NCBI RefSeq assembly: GCF_037975245.1
Contig: NC_092581.1
Coordinates: 5,919,501 to 5,983,500 of the forward strand
Length of the DNA: 64,000 nucleotides
Origin: Apostichopus japonicus
Taxonomy: Eukaryota > Echinodermata > Holothuroidea > Aspidochirotida > Stichopodidae
Direction of reading: 5' to 3'
The notes below the pieces were generated by a model, which ran no database searches, was not told where the DNA came from, and saw nothing but the letters and a program-made list of their open reading frames with translations. Shown here in pieces: positions 11,582-42,022 of the stretch (within the stretch, counting starts at the first letter, position 1; the number at the start of each line of letters is the position of its first letter). The position numbers and the translations under genes were made by a program.

Positions 11582-13153
11582 AAAAAAGGCCATCATAAAA
11601 TACTGTACTTTGATTTATTGAACCATTAAATGATGTCTGGATATGTTGTGAATGTCAACACAATCAAGTAAAACGAATTGATGTCTAAACCCAGATGCTG
11701 TATAAACTTTTGTTGTTCACATCGACGCTGTTCAACATTTGATCTCACGAAATTCAACAAACATCACCAGCGCACGAGAATGCGTTATACCTACTTCTAT
11801 TTCAGATATTTACTTCTATTTCAGGCTACGATAGGCAGATACTTTCCAAATCAGCAATATTCAACTATATCATATAACTGCAGTGTAATAGGAACTTGAA
11901 CCAGGTCATAGGTCAACGCAAGTTGGACATGAATCCCGTTCTGGGCTCCAAACGTTGTTGTATTTTTTTTGCCTCAATGAACGATCTATGAACAACCACC
12001 ACAATATATACGATCGTAGGTGTCCCTCTTCATCACCATTGTTTGTTGCCCCCCCCCCCCCCATCACCATCTAGACTTCCCCCAATCACCATCGTTAGTT
12101 TCCCCCCTCCTCAACACAATGGTTAGTTGTCTCTCCCCATCACCATCGTAATTTCCCCAGCCATCATAATCGTTCCCACTCCCACCCCCCCCCCCCCATC
12201 ATCATTATCGTTAGATGCAACCCTCCCCTCTTCCCGGTGATAGACTAGATACGACGCTATTATAACTTAGCAGGATAGATACAAAACATTTGATCGTGCA
12301 CACATATGTTTCCTTCCTTCAGTGTGTAGTACAATGTACATATATCTCTGGATGTATTTGGTTACTTAAACTTCATATATGGCCCCATGTTCATCGATAC
12401 GATTGCTTGGTTGATATGGTTCCATAAAACTTAGATATATTACCACATAAAAGGCACTTGAGGACAGAAAACTTAATGTAGCCATGCAAGATTTAAGTCA
12501 ATATAAAACCATATATAAAATCCGCTGCAAACTGGTTTTGCCAACTATAGACATCAGCTTTATTTACATGACTTTACGCTTTGTCGGGTAAGATCAGGTA
12601 CACTGTACAGCATGATTTAGTAGTTATCAAATCTTTATCGTAGTAGCAACCCGCAAGTTATATTAAAGTATAAATTGAGCAGCGGAAGGCAAATTAAATA
12701 CGTGCTCTGTACTAATACTTCGAGATTAGCATTCCACGTATGTATTCTTTTGAATAAGGCAAGTTACTTTCTTTCTAAAGTTAAATTTTGATACAAAGTC
12801 CATGCAGATGACAGATCATAGTTGCACAGTTATCAGTATTAAGTTTTACGGAACCGCAGTTTTCGTAGTTACAGGAGAAACGTCCACTCGGAGAGATCTA
12901 TAGCGGTATCACTTATCAAAGGTTTGGCCTAACTGAAGGCTATATCCATGCCATATAAATCTGTATGTCTGTCTGCTATCTGTTAAATAAGGATTTATAC
13001 TGCTGAATATTGATTGGGCAAGTTTTGTTAAGTATAAAGAATGATTTATTGGGCAGTTATTCAAATGTTATCCATAGATCGTACATAATGTACACGCGAT
13101 TCTATGTAATTACCAATTCAGTTACACTATTTATTCTCGGTCTTCATTTACAG
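11582..13153. other. Upstream region of SLC22 in unit A
   Basis: No gene seen. Contents are a GATGTCTAAAC-type repeat end (11678-11720), a C-rich imperfect repeat with CATCACCATC (12020-12240) including poly-C runs at 12048-12062 and 12186-12198, and then unremarkable AT-rich DNA. The B counterpart is 40565-42022. A core promoter probably lies here or further upstream, but I see no diagnostic element. Confidence 0.5.
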
Positions 13154-13207
13154 GAGATTTACCGTTACCTGGCTTGCATGCTGTGATTATCTTTTATCAA
13201 TCTCAAA

Positions 13208-29569
<16,362 letters not shown>

Positions 29570-31216
29570 GAAAATATTTAAAAGGTGCGGGTGGGGTGGG
29601 GTGGGTGGGATTGGGGTGGCAGGGTGGGGGTGGGTTAAGGATCAGAGGATGTTAAGGTATTTCTTATAAAACAAGAAGAAAGAAATAAGTTACATTCCAA
29701 ATACTTGTGGGTAGTTTTTGGTTTCGATGATAATCGTAACCTTTGTAGTCATGCAGGCGGATATGGGCGTGCGTGGGTGTGTGTGTGTGTGACGCCTTGC
29801 TTGTAAACACGATATCTCAAATAGAGAAGCTTGCAACATTCTCATATTTGGTGTGTAGTAGTAACACATTACGTAGAAGTATCTTATTGCCTTTAGAGGA
29901 GGTCGGTCATTTCAGGTCACCAGAGGTCAAATTGTGAAAACCTTGTTAACACGATATCTCAAGAAGGGTAGCTTGGGCCAATCTCATTTTATGTAGTTGC
30001 GACACATCGAGTTCAAGGTCCCTTTGTTTTTGTTGAAGGTCAAATGTCAAATTGGAGTCACCAAGATCAAATTGTGGAAACCTTGTTTTATAATCTACCG
30101 TATCTCCCACCAACCTACCTTTCTTAATAACATGTGCGTTTCGCATCTTTAGAATAGGAGAGGCTGTTGGCAATTGGAAATTAGCTTAAGGGCATCCGTA
30201 GATATGAATCAAGACGTCTCGACCAAAAAATCTCCATTGACTTACGTGGCTGTTTAAATGCCTGTGCAAAAGGTGTGTAATGAAACGTTGTACTGTTAGT
30301 ACATACTTAATGTATTGAAATGGACGATATCATTGTGAATAATTGGTATCATATCATTGCTTCCGTTGTTGAAGTTTTCCCGTCGTATTTCGCAATTGTC
30401 GTGATTCAGTGCCAAATTAAAACTTCAGGTTTGGATATAGAAACATTGATGTAATAACATGTAATAACATGACCAGGCGCCGTTAAAGAAAACTAAATGT
30501 CGCCTAGTTAGATGTTTCAGAGGCAAACCAGGCTCAAAATCTTGGGGACCAGGTGGTAAAATTCGCCCAGCGCCTGCTTAATGTACAGCTTATATGTTTA
30601 CTGGCACATTGAGTAGAAGAAGCCTGTTGTCTTTCGTAGAGATCAATCTGTGTGCTGAATTCAAGAACTGTTTCCATCTCAGTCATCAGCTGCCAATGTG
30701 AATATTGTTTGTCCTATCTCAGTGCTGTTTGTAGCATTACTTAGATTGAAGTATGTTATTCATCCTGGCTATACCCTACAACATATGTGTCGCATTCATA
30801 TAAGATTAATGAATCACACTGCAGTTTTGCTGTCTGGTTCTAACATACATGGCTTAGATCTTTCAGAGTTATTAATAACTGTAACATACGGTGTACATTT
30901 GTGCTTGAACATCGCTATGGGAGTGCCATGTTGACTCCTCTTTCGGTGAATGGTGAATTGGGGGGGGGGGGTGGGGGTTGGGTGTTAAGTTATTTGCCAA
31001 ACATAAAGGCGTTTAAATAAGACTCTAAAAATCCAAAGAAGCTATTAGCCATTCCAAAGTCACTGATTAGAACTGTTTCGACCGGATTTTTACATCCCTT
31101 GACTAGTCTAATGCGCGTTATGCGTCACAATAATATATATTTGGTGACATTTACATTTATGTAGGTGATAGATATGAAACAGTATTACTTATAATGGCTA
31201 GGAAGGATTTTTCTTA
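29570..31216. other. 3' flank of SLC22, unit A
   Basis: Contains GGGGT-type G-rich repeats (29588-29632, potential quadruplex), a short GT run (29775-29792) and a dispersed repeat with CACGATATCTCAA and CTACCGTATCTCCCACC (29800-30165). A G run follows at 30960-30970. No clear AATAAA is seen within a few hundred bases of the stop. No gene seen. Confidence 0.6.
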
Positions 31217-33558
31217 AAAGAGGACGGAACTATAGAAGACCGTGTTAATAACTTTGGAAGTCTGGACAAAGTGAATATGTCACATGTTACAACCATTTAC
31301 GCATGGCGTACTGTTTCAAAATGTGGGGCCTTGTGGTAAATTTCAAATGTAATTGTCTCTCAACCTGTAAATCAGATGAGTGTATGCTTTGGTGAAGTAT
31401 TATTTTGTAATTTCTGGGTTCTCTATATGATCCATATCAAAAATCATTATACAATTCTGTAAAGACAAAACCCAGAATAGTGTCTCAGTTTCCTTTATAG
31501 AAGTTGGTAAAAGTTATTACCGATCAAACGTCATATCACCATATTTACAGTGTTTGGTTAACAGATGATGTTAAAGGTTCTTGGTGCCGCTGGTAATCAT
31601 TCTATGTGAAACATTACGAGACAATGTACTCAAATTGGAACAAAATATTATCTTTCCAGGTCGGAGAAACAAGAATACACCGAGATTAAAAGGACTGAAG
31701 ACACTACAGTGTGAACGTATGGACTTTCTCCGTTACTCACACTATTATTGGTTTAGGTATTGCCTGGTATTCCTTGACGTGGATGAAATGATACCTACTA
31801 AGTGATAAATTTCATATAATACAACTTTGGGAGAAATTCCTTGTCCATCAAATACAGTACGGTATGTTGACCTATCATCAAGTTTTGCAACATATTCTGT
31901 ACTCGGGGTTTTCACTATGATTTGACAATCAACAGAACTTACTATTGTTTTATATTGTTTGAGTCTAATTAACTATTTGAGGTAAAGGTGGTTATTTCAT
32001 ACATTAAGAATGCTGAAATCAGCGATGAAGTGTGCTGTATATAATTATATAATCTGAGTCCCAAATAGAACCACAATGATGTGTCGTAATATTAATTATT
32101 CGATTGTTGTGGGCACGAATTGCCTCCTTTTCCTGCTCAATTGTTACTCGTGATAGTTTTCACATTTTCTATGAAAACAACGTAAGATTATTTTCTATCA
32201 GAGCACCCACCGCTCTTCTTTTTTTTATTGGCCTCTGCAATCTGAAATACTTCCCAGCATTGCAACGCCAAAATATTCTCCGTCCTCGGTGAAAAAGACG
32301 GTTTTGGGCAAGTCAAACTAGATGAGGAAAGCAGTTACCAGACGGAAGGTACAGACGGTAGCGTATGCCATTCGGTATTGCTTCGGCTTCAGAGGAATAC
32401 CAGTAGAAAGAAGAAAGAGAGGAAAATGAGAAAAAGAGGGAGTAGAAGAAAAAACGCCAAGACACCGGGAAGAGAAAGAGGAACAGAGACATAATTACAG
32501 TGCTATATATGATCCCTATTTTCACGATAGCATAACGCGTGAAAACAGAATGGCCAGTGGGTGAACAATAATAAACCTGAATAGTAACCTAGTGTTGCGC
32601 GAGTAGCTATTAATATCTACTGAATCGGTGTAACAGTGTCGGTACATTTAATTAAAGCTGTGTGTAAATGAGGAAACAGGTGGTGTAGGTCACTGACGGA
32701 CATACATGACAATAGGTGTAACTCGTATACAAATCATGAATAAATCACTCAAATTTTAAATGTGACCGCGAAGACTACAATACCCAGACCAAGGTAAATT
32801 AATTTAAGCATGCATTCTTAGTGTAAGCCTAACCATACATAAGGATTAAAGGGGAGAAATCCCAGACCATCATAATGAACTTATATCACCGAGGTCCTTG
32901 TGATGAACTTAACCTTTAAATATCTAAGTCCATTATCTTGCACGATACGGGAGTAAATTGGTTTTTTCAAAGTCGTTGCATGGAGCTATTTTCTTGGCCA
33001 ATGTGTAATGTCATAGTGCCACTTGGGATGGTTGGGGGGGGGGGGGGGATATAATTGAATTATTTTAGTTTCCTCTCTCATTTTCAATGTGAATGTTAAC
33101 AGTTCAATAAACAATACCAGTTTTATGACAAATTAAAACATGCATACAGGAGCTCATTCCCACTTTAGACTTTCTTCCAGTCTCCAATTTCATATCTAAG
33201 TTTCATATCATTCATATATAGTGTCTAGTTTGGCTTATGCTGTGTCTTTCTTAAACCAAAATGCCAAGGAAAATGTTTTCAATCATATTATTCTACCCTG
33301 GCACATGTGATCTATGTATTGCCTGTCTGGTACCATTTTATATTGCAAAACAAAAGCAAAGAAAGAAGAATGAAGCTTCTTAAAAACAGATCAGTTATAT
33401 TTAATTAAGATTACAATATACTTTTAGAGAAAGTAAATGCTGCTGCAAGAACTGAGTTTACAAGAATGGCTAATAAGATTTACAGTGATTTACAGTGATC
33501 AGAATTTATTACCCACAACACTGTGTCCATAGCAGCAATATACATCTCAGGTCCAGCT

Positions 33559-34029
33559 CAGTGGCGGAGCGTCCATACAGTCAAGGGGCGAATGCCCCCC
33601 CCCCCCCTGACGGACTCAAATGGACTGCTAGCGCCCTTTTCAGCTTTTTACCACTTTTTACATATTCGCGATTATTGAATTTATTATTGCGCTCTCATCT
33701 TCTTATTGACATTTGTCACATTTTGTTGGTGTAATTTTCTGGAACAAATGCTCTAACGGTGGTCTTGTGATGAAGCGCATGCACTTTCAACACCCATATA
33801 AACTTCAGATTTGTCACAAATGGCGATGACACCTATTTATTCTTCGTTTATCTGCAAATTAGCAAGGCCCGGAAAGGGTAATTTCCGGCGATCTAAAGGG
33901 AGTATCTTGACTCAAAAAATTTCTGTACGCTCCGCGCCAACCTGTGGTGGCGCTCCGCTTAGATAGTGTCGAAAGCGCCCCTAGAGACCATTCTCGCTCC
34001 TCTGACCAATAACCCTAGCTCCGCCACTG
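33559..34029. mobile_element. hAT-like non-autonomous element (unit B)
   Basis: This is the orthologous insertion of the 2390-2781 element, with the same CAGTGGCGG ends and the same GTCCAGCT duplication at 33551-33558 and 34030-34037. It predates the A/B duplication. At 471 bp it keeps an internal block (about 33831-33913) missing from A, so B is closer to the original element. Confidence 0.88.
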
Positions 34030-34806
34030 GTCCAGCTAAAGATAACAAGGTATCTCGTTTCATTACTGTCTGCATTTTGTAGGGACAAGCAGAAAACTTC
34101 ACTTGCAAGCAACGGAAAGTGAACTTTTTCAGAGCGCGGCACGCGGCTTAATTGGGGCGAGTCTTCAATGCCTAAGTATATATAGTTGTCTGAGTATTTT
34201 AATGGCTTTGTCAATTATTAATAGTATATATTCGACTATTCAAAACAATCCCTATATTATCGCTTTAAATTGACAAAAAGATACGCTTCTTGACCAAAAT
34301 GAAAGAAAAAAAAAATCGTTTTTTCCTTCCCGCAACTAGATCTCTGGTATAAATAAAATACTCAACAATAACATCACATACTACGTCATATGTTTATGAT
34401 AGGTCGCCTGTGCCATACTTATAACTCATCGCCCCGTTGGAAGGATGAGATATTCTTTGTCTTTCCTTTGCCAGTTGGGCCATATACGGCTATGTCAAAT
34501 TTCATGAGTAGCTAGGGTTCACCCATGGTGGGGTACCCCGGGTGATCGGAAGTCCATGACTGAGGGAGGGTCAAAAGTGTGTGTGGATATGTCAGTCTGG
34601 GCCATAGAAATTGAACTTGGAAGAACGCTGACACAGTGTATCAACGTGTTTAAGCAGTGAAGCCTTGAAAAAAGTGAGGGCGCTTTGCGTTGTACGGCAA
34701 CACGCCAGATCATTTGTAAGTCTTCATATAGATACATTGTGCAGTGTGTGTTCCGTAGGCGAGTGTCACAGATGGTTTGAAATTGAGGGGGCTATTGTAG
34801 TATGAC

Positions 34807-37100
34807 TGAGATGCTGAAGGGAAGATTGGCTCTAGAGCGGAACGAACTTTCGGAACACCCTATAGTAAATATATGGATAATAATAAAACTGCTGACTTTT
34901 TTTCAATAGGTAACCGAGTGAAAATTTGAACTTTCTCCATGTAAATATTAGGAGTCTAAGTAAAAATTATGAAGCTTTACTGCAACTTCTTTCTTCATGC
35001 AAGCACAACTTTTCCGTTATGGCTATTTCTGAAACATGGCTACATACCACTAGTCCCGTTGAGCTATTTGATATACTAAGAGTATACTTTTATTCACCGG
35101 GACCGAAATTATTCAACCGGTGGAGGAGTGGCTATGTATGTCAATAATTTATTTACCTTTTCTGTTTATGATGACATCAGCAGTTATGTAAAATGACAAT
35201 GTCAATATTACTTGTTTTGAATCCATGTTTATTAAATTATGCATCTCTAAAACAAAATCAGTAAATGTAGGGATTGTATATCGACCACCCAATCTTAGTA
35301 TCAATCAATTCAACACTGATTCATTACAATCAGCTGCAGTGTTTGTTCAAAAACGTGCTACATTTTTTAGGCAATTTGAATATTAATTTTCTAGAGGTTG
35401 ATATATGTAGCGGATTTTATCAACATGTTATATTCGTTTTCACTGGTACTTACCGTTGATAAACCAACTAGGATATCTCCTACATCTGCTACACTCATAG
35501 ATAATATATTTACTAATGATCACAAACATAATAGCTCATCAGGTATTATTATCTCTGATGTCAGCGATCACTTACCAATTTGTTTAGTAACGCTGGTTGG
35601 TCTCAAAGACAATGTTCAGTCTTATAAGACCACTCTTTCACAATGAAGCGTTATACTTCTGATAATAATATTGACCGTCTTAAACTTCACTTGCGTCAGG
35701 TTGACTGGTCTTGTCTTACAAATGATGATGTTGACGACGCGTATAATTCCTTTATGAATATTTTTAATGACCTTTTTTATGAAACTTGCCCTCCTATTAA
35801 AACAAAGCTTGGTTGTGGTAAATCCTATACTCCTTGGATTACTAACAATCTTTTAAAATCTATTCATAAAAAATATTTTATATAGGAAGTACTTGTCTAT
35901 TCCTAGTCAAAGCAATAAACTGATCTATACTACATATAAAAATATTTTAACACAATCTATTAGAACAGCCAATGTATTATATTTGAACTCAAAGTTTGAT
36001 CAATATATAAGGGTAACATAAAAGGGACATGGAGAGTAATAAACCAAGTTATGAAAAGGAATTGTAAAAAAAATACACTACCTGATCACCTTATAGAGAA
36101 CAATGTCAAGGTTACAGACAGTCTCATACCTATGTTAATTTTAGATGCTAAGTTATTACCCATGTTTACAAAACAAAAAATTAATAAATGTGTTAGCAAT
36201 ACCAGTTGTGTCTGACAGACACAACTGGTATTGCTAACACATTTATTAATTTTTTGTTTTGTAAACATGGGTAATAACTTAGCATCTAAAATTAATATAG
36301 GTATGGAAAGTTTTTTAAAGGAATCTTTTGAAAATTCTTTTTTTCTTTTTCCTACAAGCTTAGGTGAGATCATCAAAGTTATAAATCATCAGGATAATAA
36401 TAAGGCAGCCGGTTTTGATAATATTAAGGTAAGTATTATAAAAAAGTGTATGGACGAGGTTGGTGAAGCCCTTGTCCATATATCGTCAACCTTTCGCTTA
36501 GTTCAGGAGTGGTACCTCAAAATTTAAAAACAGCTAAAAGTCCTGCCACTATATAAATCAGGTGATGTTACAGATGAGAACAATTATAGACCTATTTCTC
36601 TTTTACCCTTTCTTTCCAAGATCCTTAAAAAGATAGTTTTTAATCGAATTTATTCTTATCCTTGCCAAATATAATATACTAGTGATAATCAATATGGGTT
36701 TCGTCCAAATCATGCAACATATCTGGCGGTTATTGATTTAAATCGACAAAGTCGCAAATGCTTTTAACAATAAACACTTTGGGATTGGATTTTTTTTGGA
36801 CTTCAATCATGACATCCTCTTAAGAAAACATTCTCATTATGGTATGAGAGGGACTGCTTTAAGTTGGTTTTCTAGCTACCTGAGTAATAAACAACAGTTT
36901 GTAACTTTTAAGTCTAGCTCTTCCACCATGAATTCAATTACATGTGGAGTTACCCAAGGGTCTGTTCTTGGTCCTCTACTTGTGTGTTTTATGTTGGTGG
37001 CCTGACCTTGATAAGCTCTGCTTCTGCTAGGTCTCCCCCACTTCACATCATTTGTATATATCAATTGTTTAATTTCTATGGAATGTATTTGTATTGTATA
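34807..37100 (+). pseudogene. CR1/Jockey-type LINE relic (unit B)
   Basis: The fuller copy of the relic at 3587 in A. The endonuclease part has NFLHVNIRSLSKNYEAL, ISETWLH, TLIDNIFTN and SDHLPI (34926-35646). The thumb-to-RT linker has DNNKAAGFDNIKVSII (36390-36450). RT pieces have FNHDILLRKHSHYGMRG and CGVTQGSVLGPLL (36790-36990). Multiple stops and frameshifts, and a long palindrome at 36125-36305. It lacks the hAT-like insertion of unit A. Confidence 0.87.
36125..36305. repeat. 181-bp near-perfect palindrome (unit B)
   Basis: Two 90-bp arms, inverted copies with a single mismatch (36134/36296), joined by one base at 36215 (core GTGTCTGACAGACAC). It lies within the LINE relic. The left arm is antisense to the LINE sequence repeated on the right arm, so it looks like a fold-back duplication. 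Confidence 0.95.
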
Positions 37101-37144
37101 TTTAAATATTATATGTTCACTTTGTTAATGTTATGGTGAAGTGG

Positions 37145-37740
37145 AAATAAATAGTTTTCAATTTCAAAGAGAAGGATTGTGTTTGCAGTTTCATGTAGCC
37201 TTTTATTGGCAATATAACTGGGGATATTAAGGCATATTCTAAGGGCTTTATTATGATTAAAATTTAATTTTGAGATTTGAGTCTTAGAACAACTAAGTAA
37301 TACTGCCGTGATAATAGGTTAAAATTTTGAGATATGTATTTGTAAATGAGTGTGTGGAGGGAGACAATTAAGATTACTTAGACTTTTAAGTGAATTTAAG
37401 ATTCTCAAGGCTTTCCCGGTATGATGTTGATATGTTTTATTCTTAAATTAAGCTTATTGTCCAGAGTAATTGCCAGGTAAACAGCTTCTTTACTGGGAGT
37501 GTTGTTGGTGGTGGATAGATTAATGTGTAATCCTCAGTCGAGTCATTTGAGTAGGGATACTTAAAGATGATAAAGTTCGATTCGTCCGGATCAACTTTAA
37601 CTCTCCATTTCATACACCAGGTGCTGGGGGTGTCAGAGAATCTTTGGATCGCGCTGACTCATATAGGAATTCGTTTACTGCCAAATAGCGAGGTCATCTG
37701 CGAACTGACTGCATTCAACTCCCTGGTCGATTTAAGCTAA
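37145..37740 (-). pseudogene. LINE ORF2 relic, minus strand (unit B)
   Basis: The B counterpart of the relic at 5437-6040. The same FADD-box segment lies near 37690-37730 and the same downstream KWRVK-like segment near 37600. Small indels differ from A and no long frame survives. Confidence 0.65.
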
Positions 37741-38812
37741 GTGTAAGGAAGGTGTAAATACTACCGTATATAAGTAGGGAACGCTGAAAGGGTAATGCTT
37801 TTATGGAACGCGAAAAGGGCATCCGTATTTGGTTGTCTAAAGTAAGTTTGTTGCTGTCTAAACTAAAGCTGTTGCTGCTAGTTTGCCATGTTGCTGTTGT
37901 TCGTTGATGTCTAAACTTACGGTTGATGTATAAACTCACGTTGATGTTTAAACTCACGTTGATGTCTTCACTTTCGTTGCTATCTAAAGTTCCGTTGTGA
38001 ACACATTGTGAACGAACATCATTCTTTCTTTTCAAAAAATTATAACAATCAACCGCAAGTTGCTTCCGTGCAGAGCTAACAACATATCTATTTCAGAGAT
38101 TTTCATGCTAAATACAGCCAATGATGTTTTCTCAAAATTTCCCGAGATTTAGGCCGCCCGACCTTCATTTCGCCTGCCCTGCCACTCTTTCCTCCTCGCC
38201 AACTCCGTTTATAGAACCTCCATGCTTTGACCTTGCAGCGATTTCATCAGCAACCCCAACTCTTCAAATATCCCCGTACATGCATTGTGCTTATCCCCCC
38301 AAATTCCACGCAATTATTTTAGGCCTGTTCGAACTTCGGAGTTTCAACTGCACATGCGCAAATCCTGAAAATTTGTGAAGAAAAGATCATACCACTGTAC
38401 CTAGTCAAAACTCGAGTGTATCTCGGGATGATTCGTTTCTTGCATAACATGTTAGCGGTCTTCTTGGTCTAAAAATTCGTAACAATGCTGAGCGAGGTTT
38501 GTGGATATTCCATTTACCCCACAATCCCTTTCGCAAATCGAAACTCCCTAACTGGATTGGTGTTACGAATGAACTTGCTTGGCGGGTTTAGTAAACTAGT
38601 TCTGTGAGTGTATTGCCTACGTACTTCAATATTGTGCCCCTCTTGTTACTCACGAAGCGCACACTGCATCCAACCATAAAGCAACTGATCAAACATTTAC
38701 CCTAGATGCTTCGCAGTATTTAGAAACAACCAGCTCCACGAAAACTATAGTATTTAAATAACATTTTTACGCAATGTCGATTAAGTATATCAAACTTTTC
38801 GGTTAGACAGTC

Positions 38813-39195
38813 GTCATGATGCCATGCCTCTATACATCCCTTAATTGGTTGCCAATCAAACAGAGGATTGTTTTTAAGATTCTTTTATTTGTATACAATT
38901 TTTTTCATGATCATGCGCCAGAGTATTTTAATGAGTGTCTTGAGTTGTATCGACCTGTGCGTACAAACCTTCGCTCCAATGCAGACCCATTTCGATTGAC
39001 TTTACATGTGGCTCGTAGTAAGGCAGGATATCGCACATTCACTGTTGCAGCAGCTAAGGAGTGGAATAAACATCCCTCCAGTATAAAAGCTGCTCCATCC
39101 GTGGATGTTTTTTTTAAAAAATCCTTAAAACGTACCTATTTCCTACTTGATAATTCTCTATTATTTTGTTTGTTCAATGTTATGTTCTGATTCGG
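38813..39195 (+). pseudogene. LINE ORF2 C-terminus, B-specific
   Basis: A 124-codon frame with LNWLPIKQRIVFKILLFVYN, YRPVRTNLRS and FTVAAAKEWNK, the usual C-terminal end of CR1/L2-type ORF2. Its own 3' tail, ending in (AAT)n at 39640-39672, is displaced by a second, opposite LINE piece. The corresponding A sequence is uninterrupted (about 7010). Confidence 0.82.
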
Positions 39196-39590
39196 TTAGT
39201 TTAGTTTAGTAGAAAAAAGGATCAGGAGGGACACGTAAGTCCCCATCAATGACCATATAGATAGAGAAAAAACTGAAGTAAAACACTCAGACCCGATTAC
39301 AATGCTTAAAGTGCTTGTCCAAAGCATTCTTAAACCCATTGACACTACTTGCAAGTACAACTTTCTCATGCAAACCGTCCCACTCATTCACAACCCTATT
39401 AGAAAAAAAAAGTTATGCCGAATATTAATCCTACTATGTGACTTTTGGAGTTTAAGACAATGACCTCTGGTAAAACTACTGTTAGCAAACATGAAAAAAG
39501 TCGGTAAAGGATAAATTGTCAAAACCATATACAATCTTGAAAACCTGAATCAAGTCCCCACGTAACCTGGTTGTTATATTGCATATGATT
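39196..39590 (-). pseudogene. Opposite-strand LINE end nested in the B-specific LINE
   Basis: The minus strand reads SSFTRGHCLKLQKS-like segments near 39490-39430 and then NRVVNEWDGLHEKVVLASS and GFKNALDKHFKH (39410-39290), with minor frame breaks. This is a conserved C-terminal end of another non-LTR family. It splits the forward LINE from its (AAT)n tail at 39600-39672. Confidence 0.72.
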
Positions 39591-39636
39591 GTAAGCGCTG
39601 TGATATGGTTTACGATGAATAGCGTAGCTAAATGCC

Positions 39637-39673
<37 letters not shown>

Positions 39674-39964
39674 TTCAATGACTACTTTTGACGATGTATG
39701 AATACAAATACGAATGTTGCACCAGAATCATGACTTGAAGCACGTGGTCAAAGGGAACGCGGAAATTTACGCAAGTTTGCAACGAAGAAATTACTGTGGT
39801 ATGAATGAACATATTACATCATCAACTCTCAATACGGAGAGAACAAAACATACTGTGAGATGAAAAATCCTTTTCAGTATCAGAGATGTTGTGGTAGCTT
39901 TCCGCAAAACTCATAGATTGTCTCAACTCATAACTTTCTGTGATAAAACAATTATTCAAATAGC

Positions 39965-40145
39965 ACGTTAACAATATCGTTAACAACGTCCTCGGAGTTC
40001 TAGCAACTATCATGTAAATATCGTTAACAATGTGATTTAGTTCGACAAATATGACATTAACAACGTCCTCGGAGTTGTATCAACTACCATGTAAATATCG
40101 TTAACAACGTGATTTAGTTCGACAAATCAGGTTGTTAAGGATATT
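39965..40145. repeat. ~105-bp tandem duplication (unit B)
   Basis: Two successive copies of a unit containing AACAACGTCCTCGGAGTT and ATGTAAATATCGTTAACAA. A has one copy in reverse orientation near 6600-6720. Confidence 0.75.
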
Positions 40146-40759
40146 TACATGGCTGTTGCTACAAGTCAGGACGTTAACAATTGTTTCCCCTTTTCGCGTT
40201 ACATAGTTAAACCATCATACTTTGCGTTCATTGAGCACTGAAGTTGCAAGCATGTTTACAGACAATGGGTAAGGGACTATTAGCCAAACAAATCGCGGGA
40301 AATTTGAGAAAACATAATCGGCTGTATTTAGCACGAAAATCTCCGTCATAGAAATGTTGTTAGCTCTGCACTATGGAACGCGAAAAGGGCAAACAAAATT
40401 GTTGCTAAAGCTAAGTTTGTTGTTGTCTAAACTAACGTTGTTAGTGCTGTTTTAACATGTTGCTGTTCAAATTTACGTTGATGTCCGAACGCACGTTGGG
40501 CCTAAACTCACGTTGATGTTTAAAGTCACGTTGATGTCTAAACCCAGTTGCTGTCTAAACTTTTGTTGTTTACATCGACGCTGTTCAACAATTGATCTCA
40601 CGCAATTCAACAAACATCACCAGCGCACGAGAATGCGTTATACATACTTCTATTATAGATATTTACTTCTATTTACTTCTATGATAGGCAGATACTTTCC
40701 AAATCAGCAATATTCAAAATATGTGTTTAACTATCATGTAACTGTAACTGCAGTGTAAT

Positions 40760-42022
40760 AGGAACTTGAACCAGGTCATAGGTCAACGCAAGTTGGACAT
40801 GAATCCCGTTCTGTGCCCCAAACGTTTTTTTTTTGCCTGAATGAACGATCTATGAACAACCACCACCATATACGATCGTAGGTGTCCCTCTTCATCACCA
40901 TTGTTTATTGCCCCTCCCCCCCCCCCCATCACCATCTAGACTTCCCCCGCCCAATCACCATCGTTAGTTTTTCCCCTCCCTGACACAATGGTTAGTTGTC
41001 TCTCCACATCACCATCGTAATTTCCCCCTACCCATCATAATCGTTCCCACTCCCACCCTCCCATCATCATTATTGTTAGATGCCACTCTCCCCTCTTCCC
41101 CGTGATGGACTAGATACGACGCTATTATAACTTAGCAGGATAGATACAAAACATTTGATTGTGCACACATATGTTTCCTTCCTTCAGTGTGTAGTACAAT
41201 GTACATATATCTCTGGATGTATTTGGTTACTTAAACTTCATATATGCCCCATGTTCATCGATACGGTTGCTTGGTTGATATGGTTCCATAAAACTTAGAT
41301 ATATTACCACATAAAAAGGCACTTGAGGACAGAAAACTTAATGTAGCCAAGATTAAAGTCAATATAAAACCATATATAAAATCCGCTGCAAACTGGTTTT
41401 GCCAACTAGACATCAGCTTTATTTACATAACTTTACGCTTTGTCGGGTAAGATCAGGAACACTGTACAGCATGATTTAGTAGTTATCAAATCTTTATCGT
41501 AGTAGCAATCCGCAAGTCATATTTAAGTATAAGTTGAGCAGCGGAAGGCAAATTAAATACGTGCTCTGTACTAATACTTCGAGATTAGCATTCCACGTAT
41601 GTATTCTTTTGAATAAGGCAAGTTACTTTCTTTCTAAAGTTAAATTTTGATACAAAGTCCATGCAGATGACAGATCATAGTTGCACAGTTATCAGTATTA
41701 GGTTTACGGAACCGCAGTTTTCGTAGTTACAGGAGAAACGTCCACTCGACTCGGAGAGATTTATAGCGGTATCACTTATCAAAGTTTTGGCCTAACTGAA
41801 GGCTATATCCATGCCATATACATCTGTATGTCTGTATGTGTGTCTGCTATCTGCTAAATAAGGATTTATACTGCTGAATATTGGGCAAGTTTTGTTAATT
41901 TTAAAGAATGATTTATTGGGCAGTTATTCAAATTTTATCCATAGATCGTACATAATGTACACGCGATTCTATACGTCATTACCAATTCAGTTACACTATT
42001 TATTCTCGATCTTCATTTACAG
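40760..42022. other. Upstream region of SLC22 in unit B
   Basis: Matches 11890-13153 in A with small indels: a C-rich CATCACCATC repeat (40890-41090) and AT-rich sequence. An acceptor-like TTCATTTACAG ends at 42022. No gene seen. Confidence 0.5.

Larger units (their letters stand above)
38147..40340. other. Segment inverted relative to unit A
   Basis: The B state of the inverted block. It is bordered by inverted copies of an ~80-bp sequence (forward copy about 38078-38148; reverse copy about 40290-40370), both starting near AGAGCTAACAACAT. Inverted repeats at both edges are what recombination-driven inversion would need. B-specific contents are LINE pieces at 38813-39672 and a duplicated ~105-bp motif at 39965-40140. 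Confidence 0.8.
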
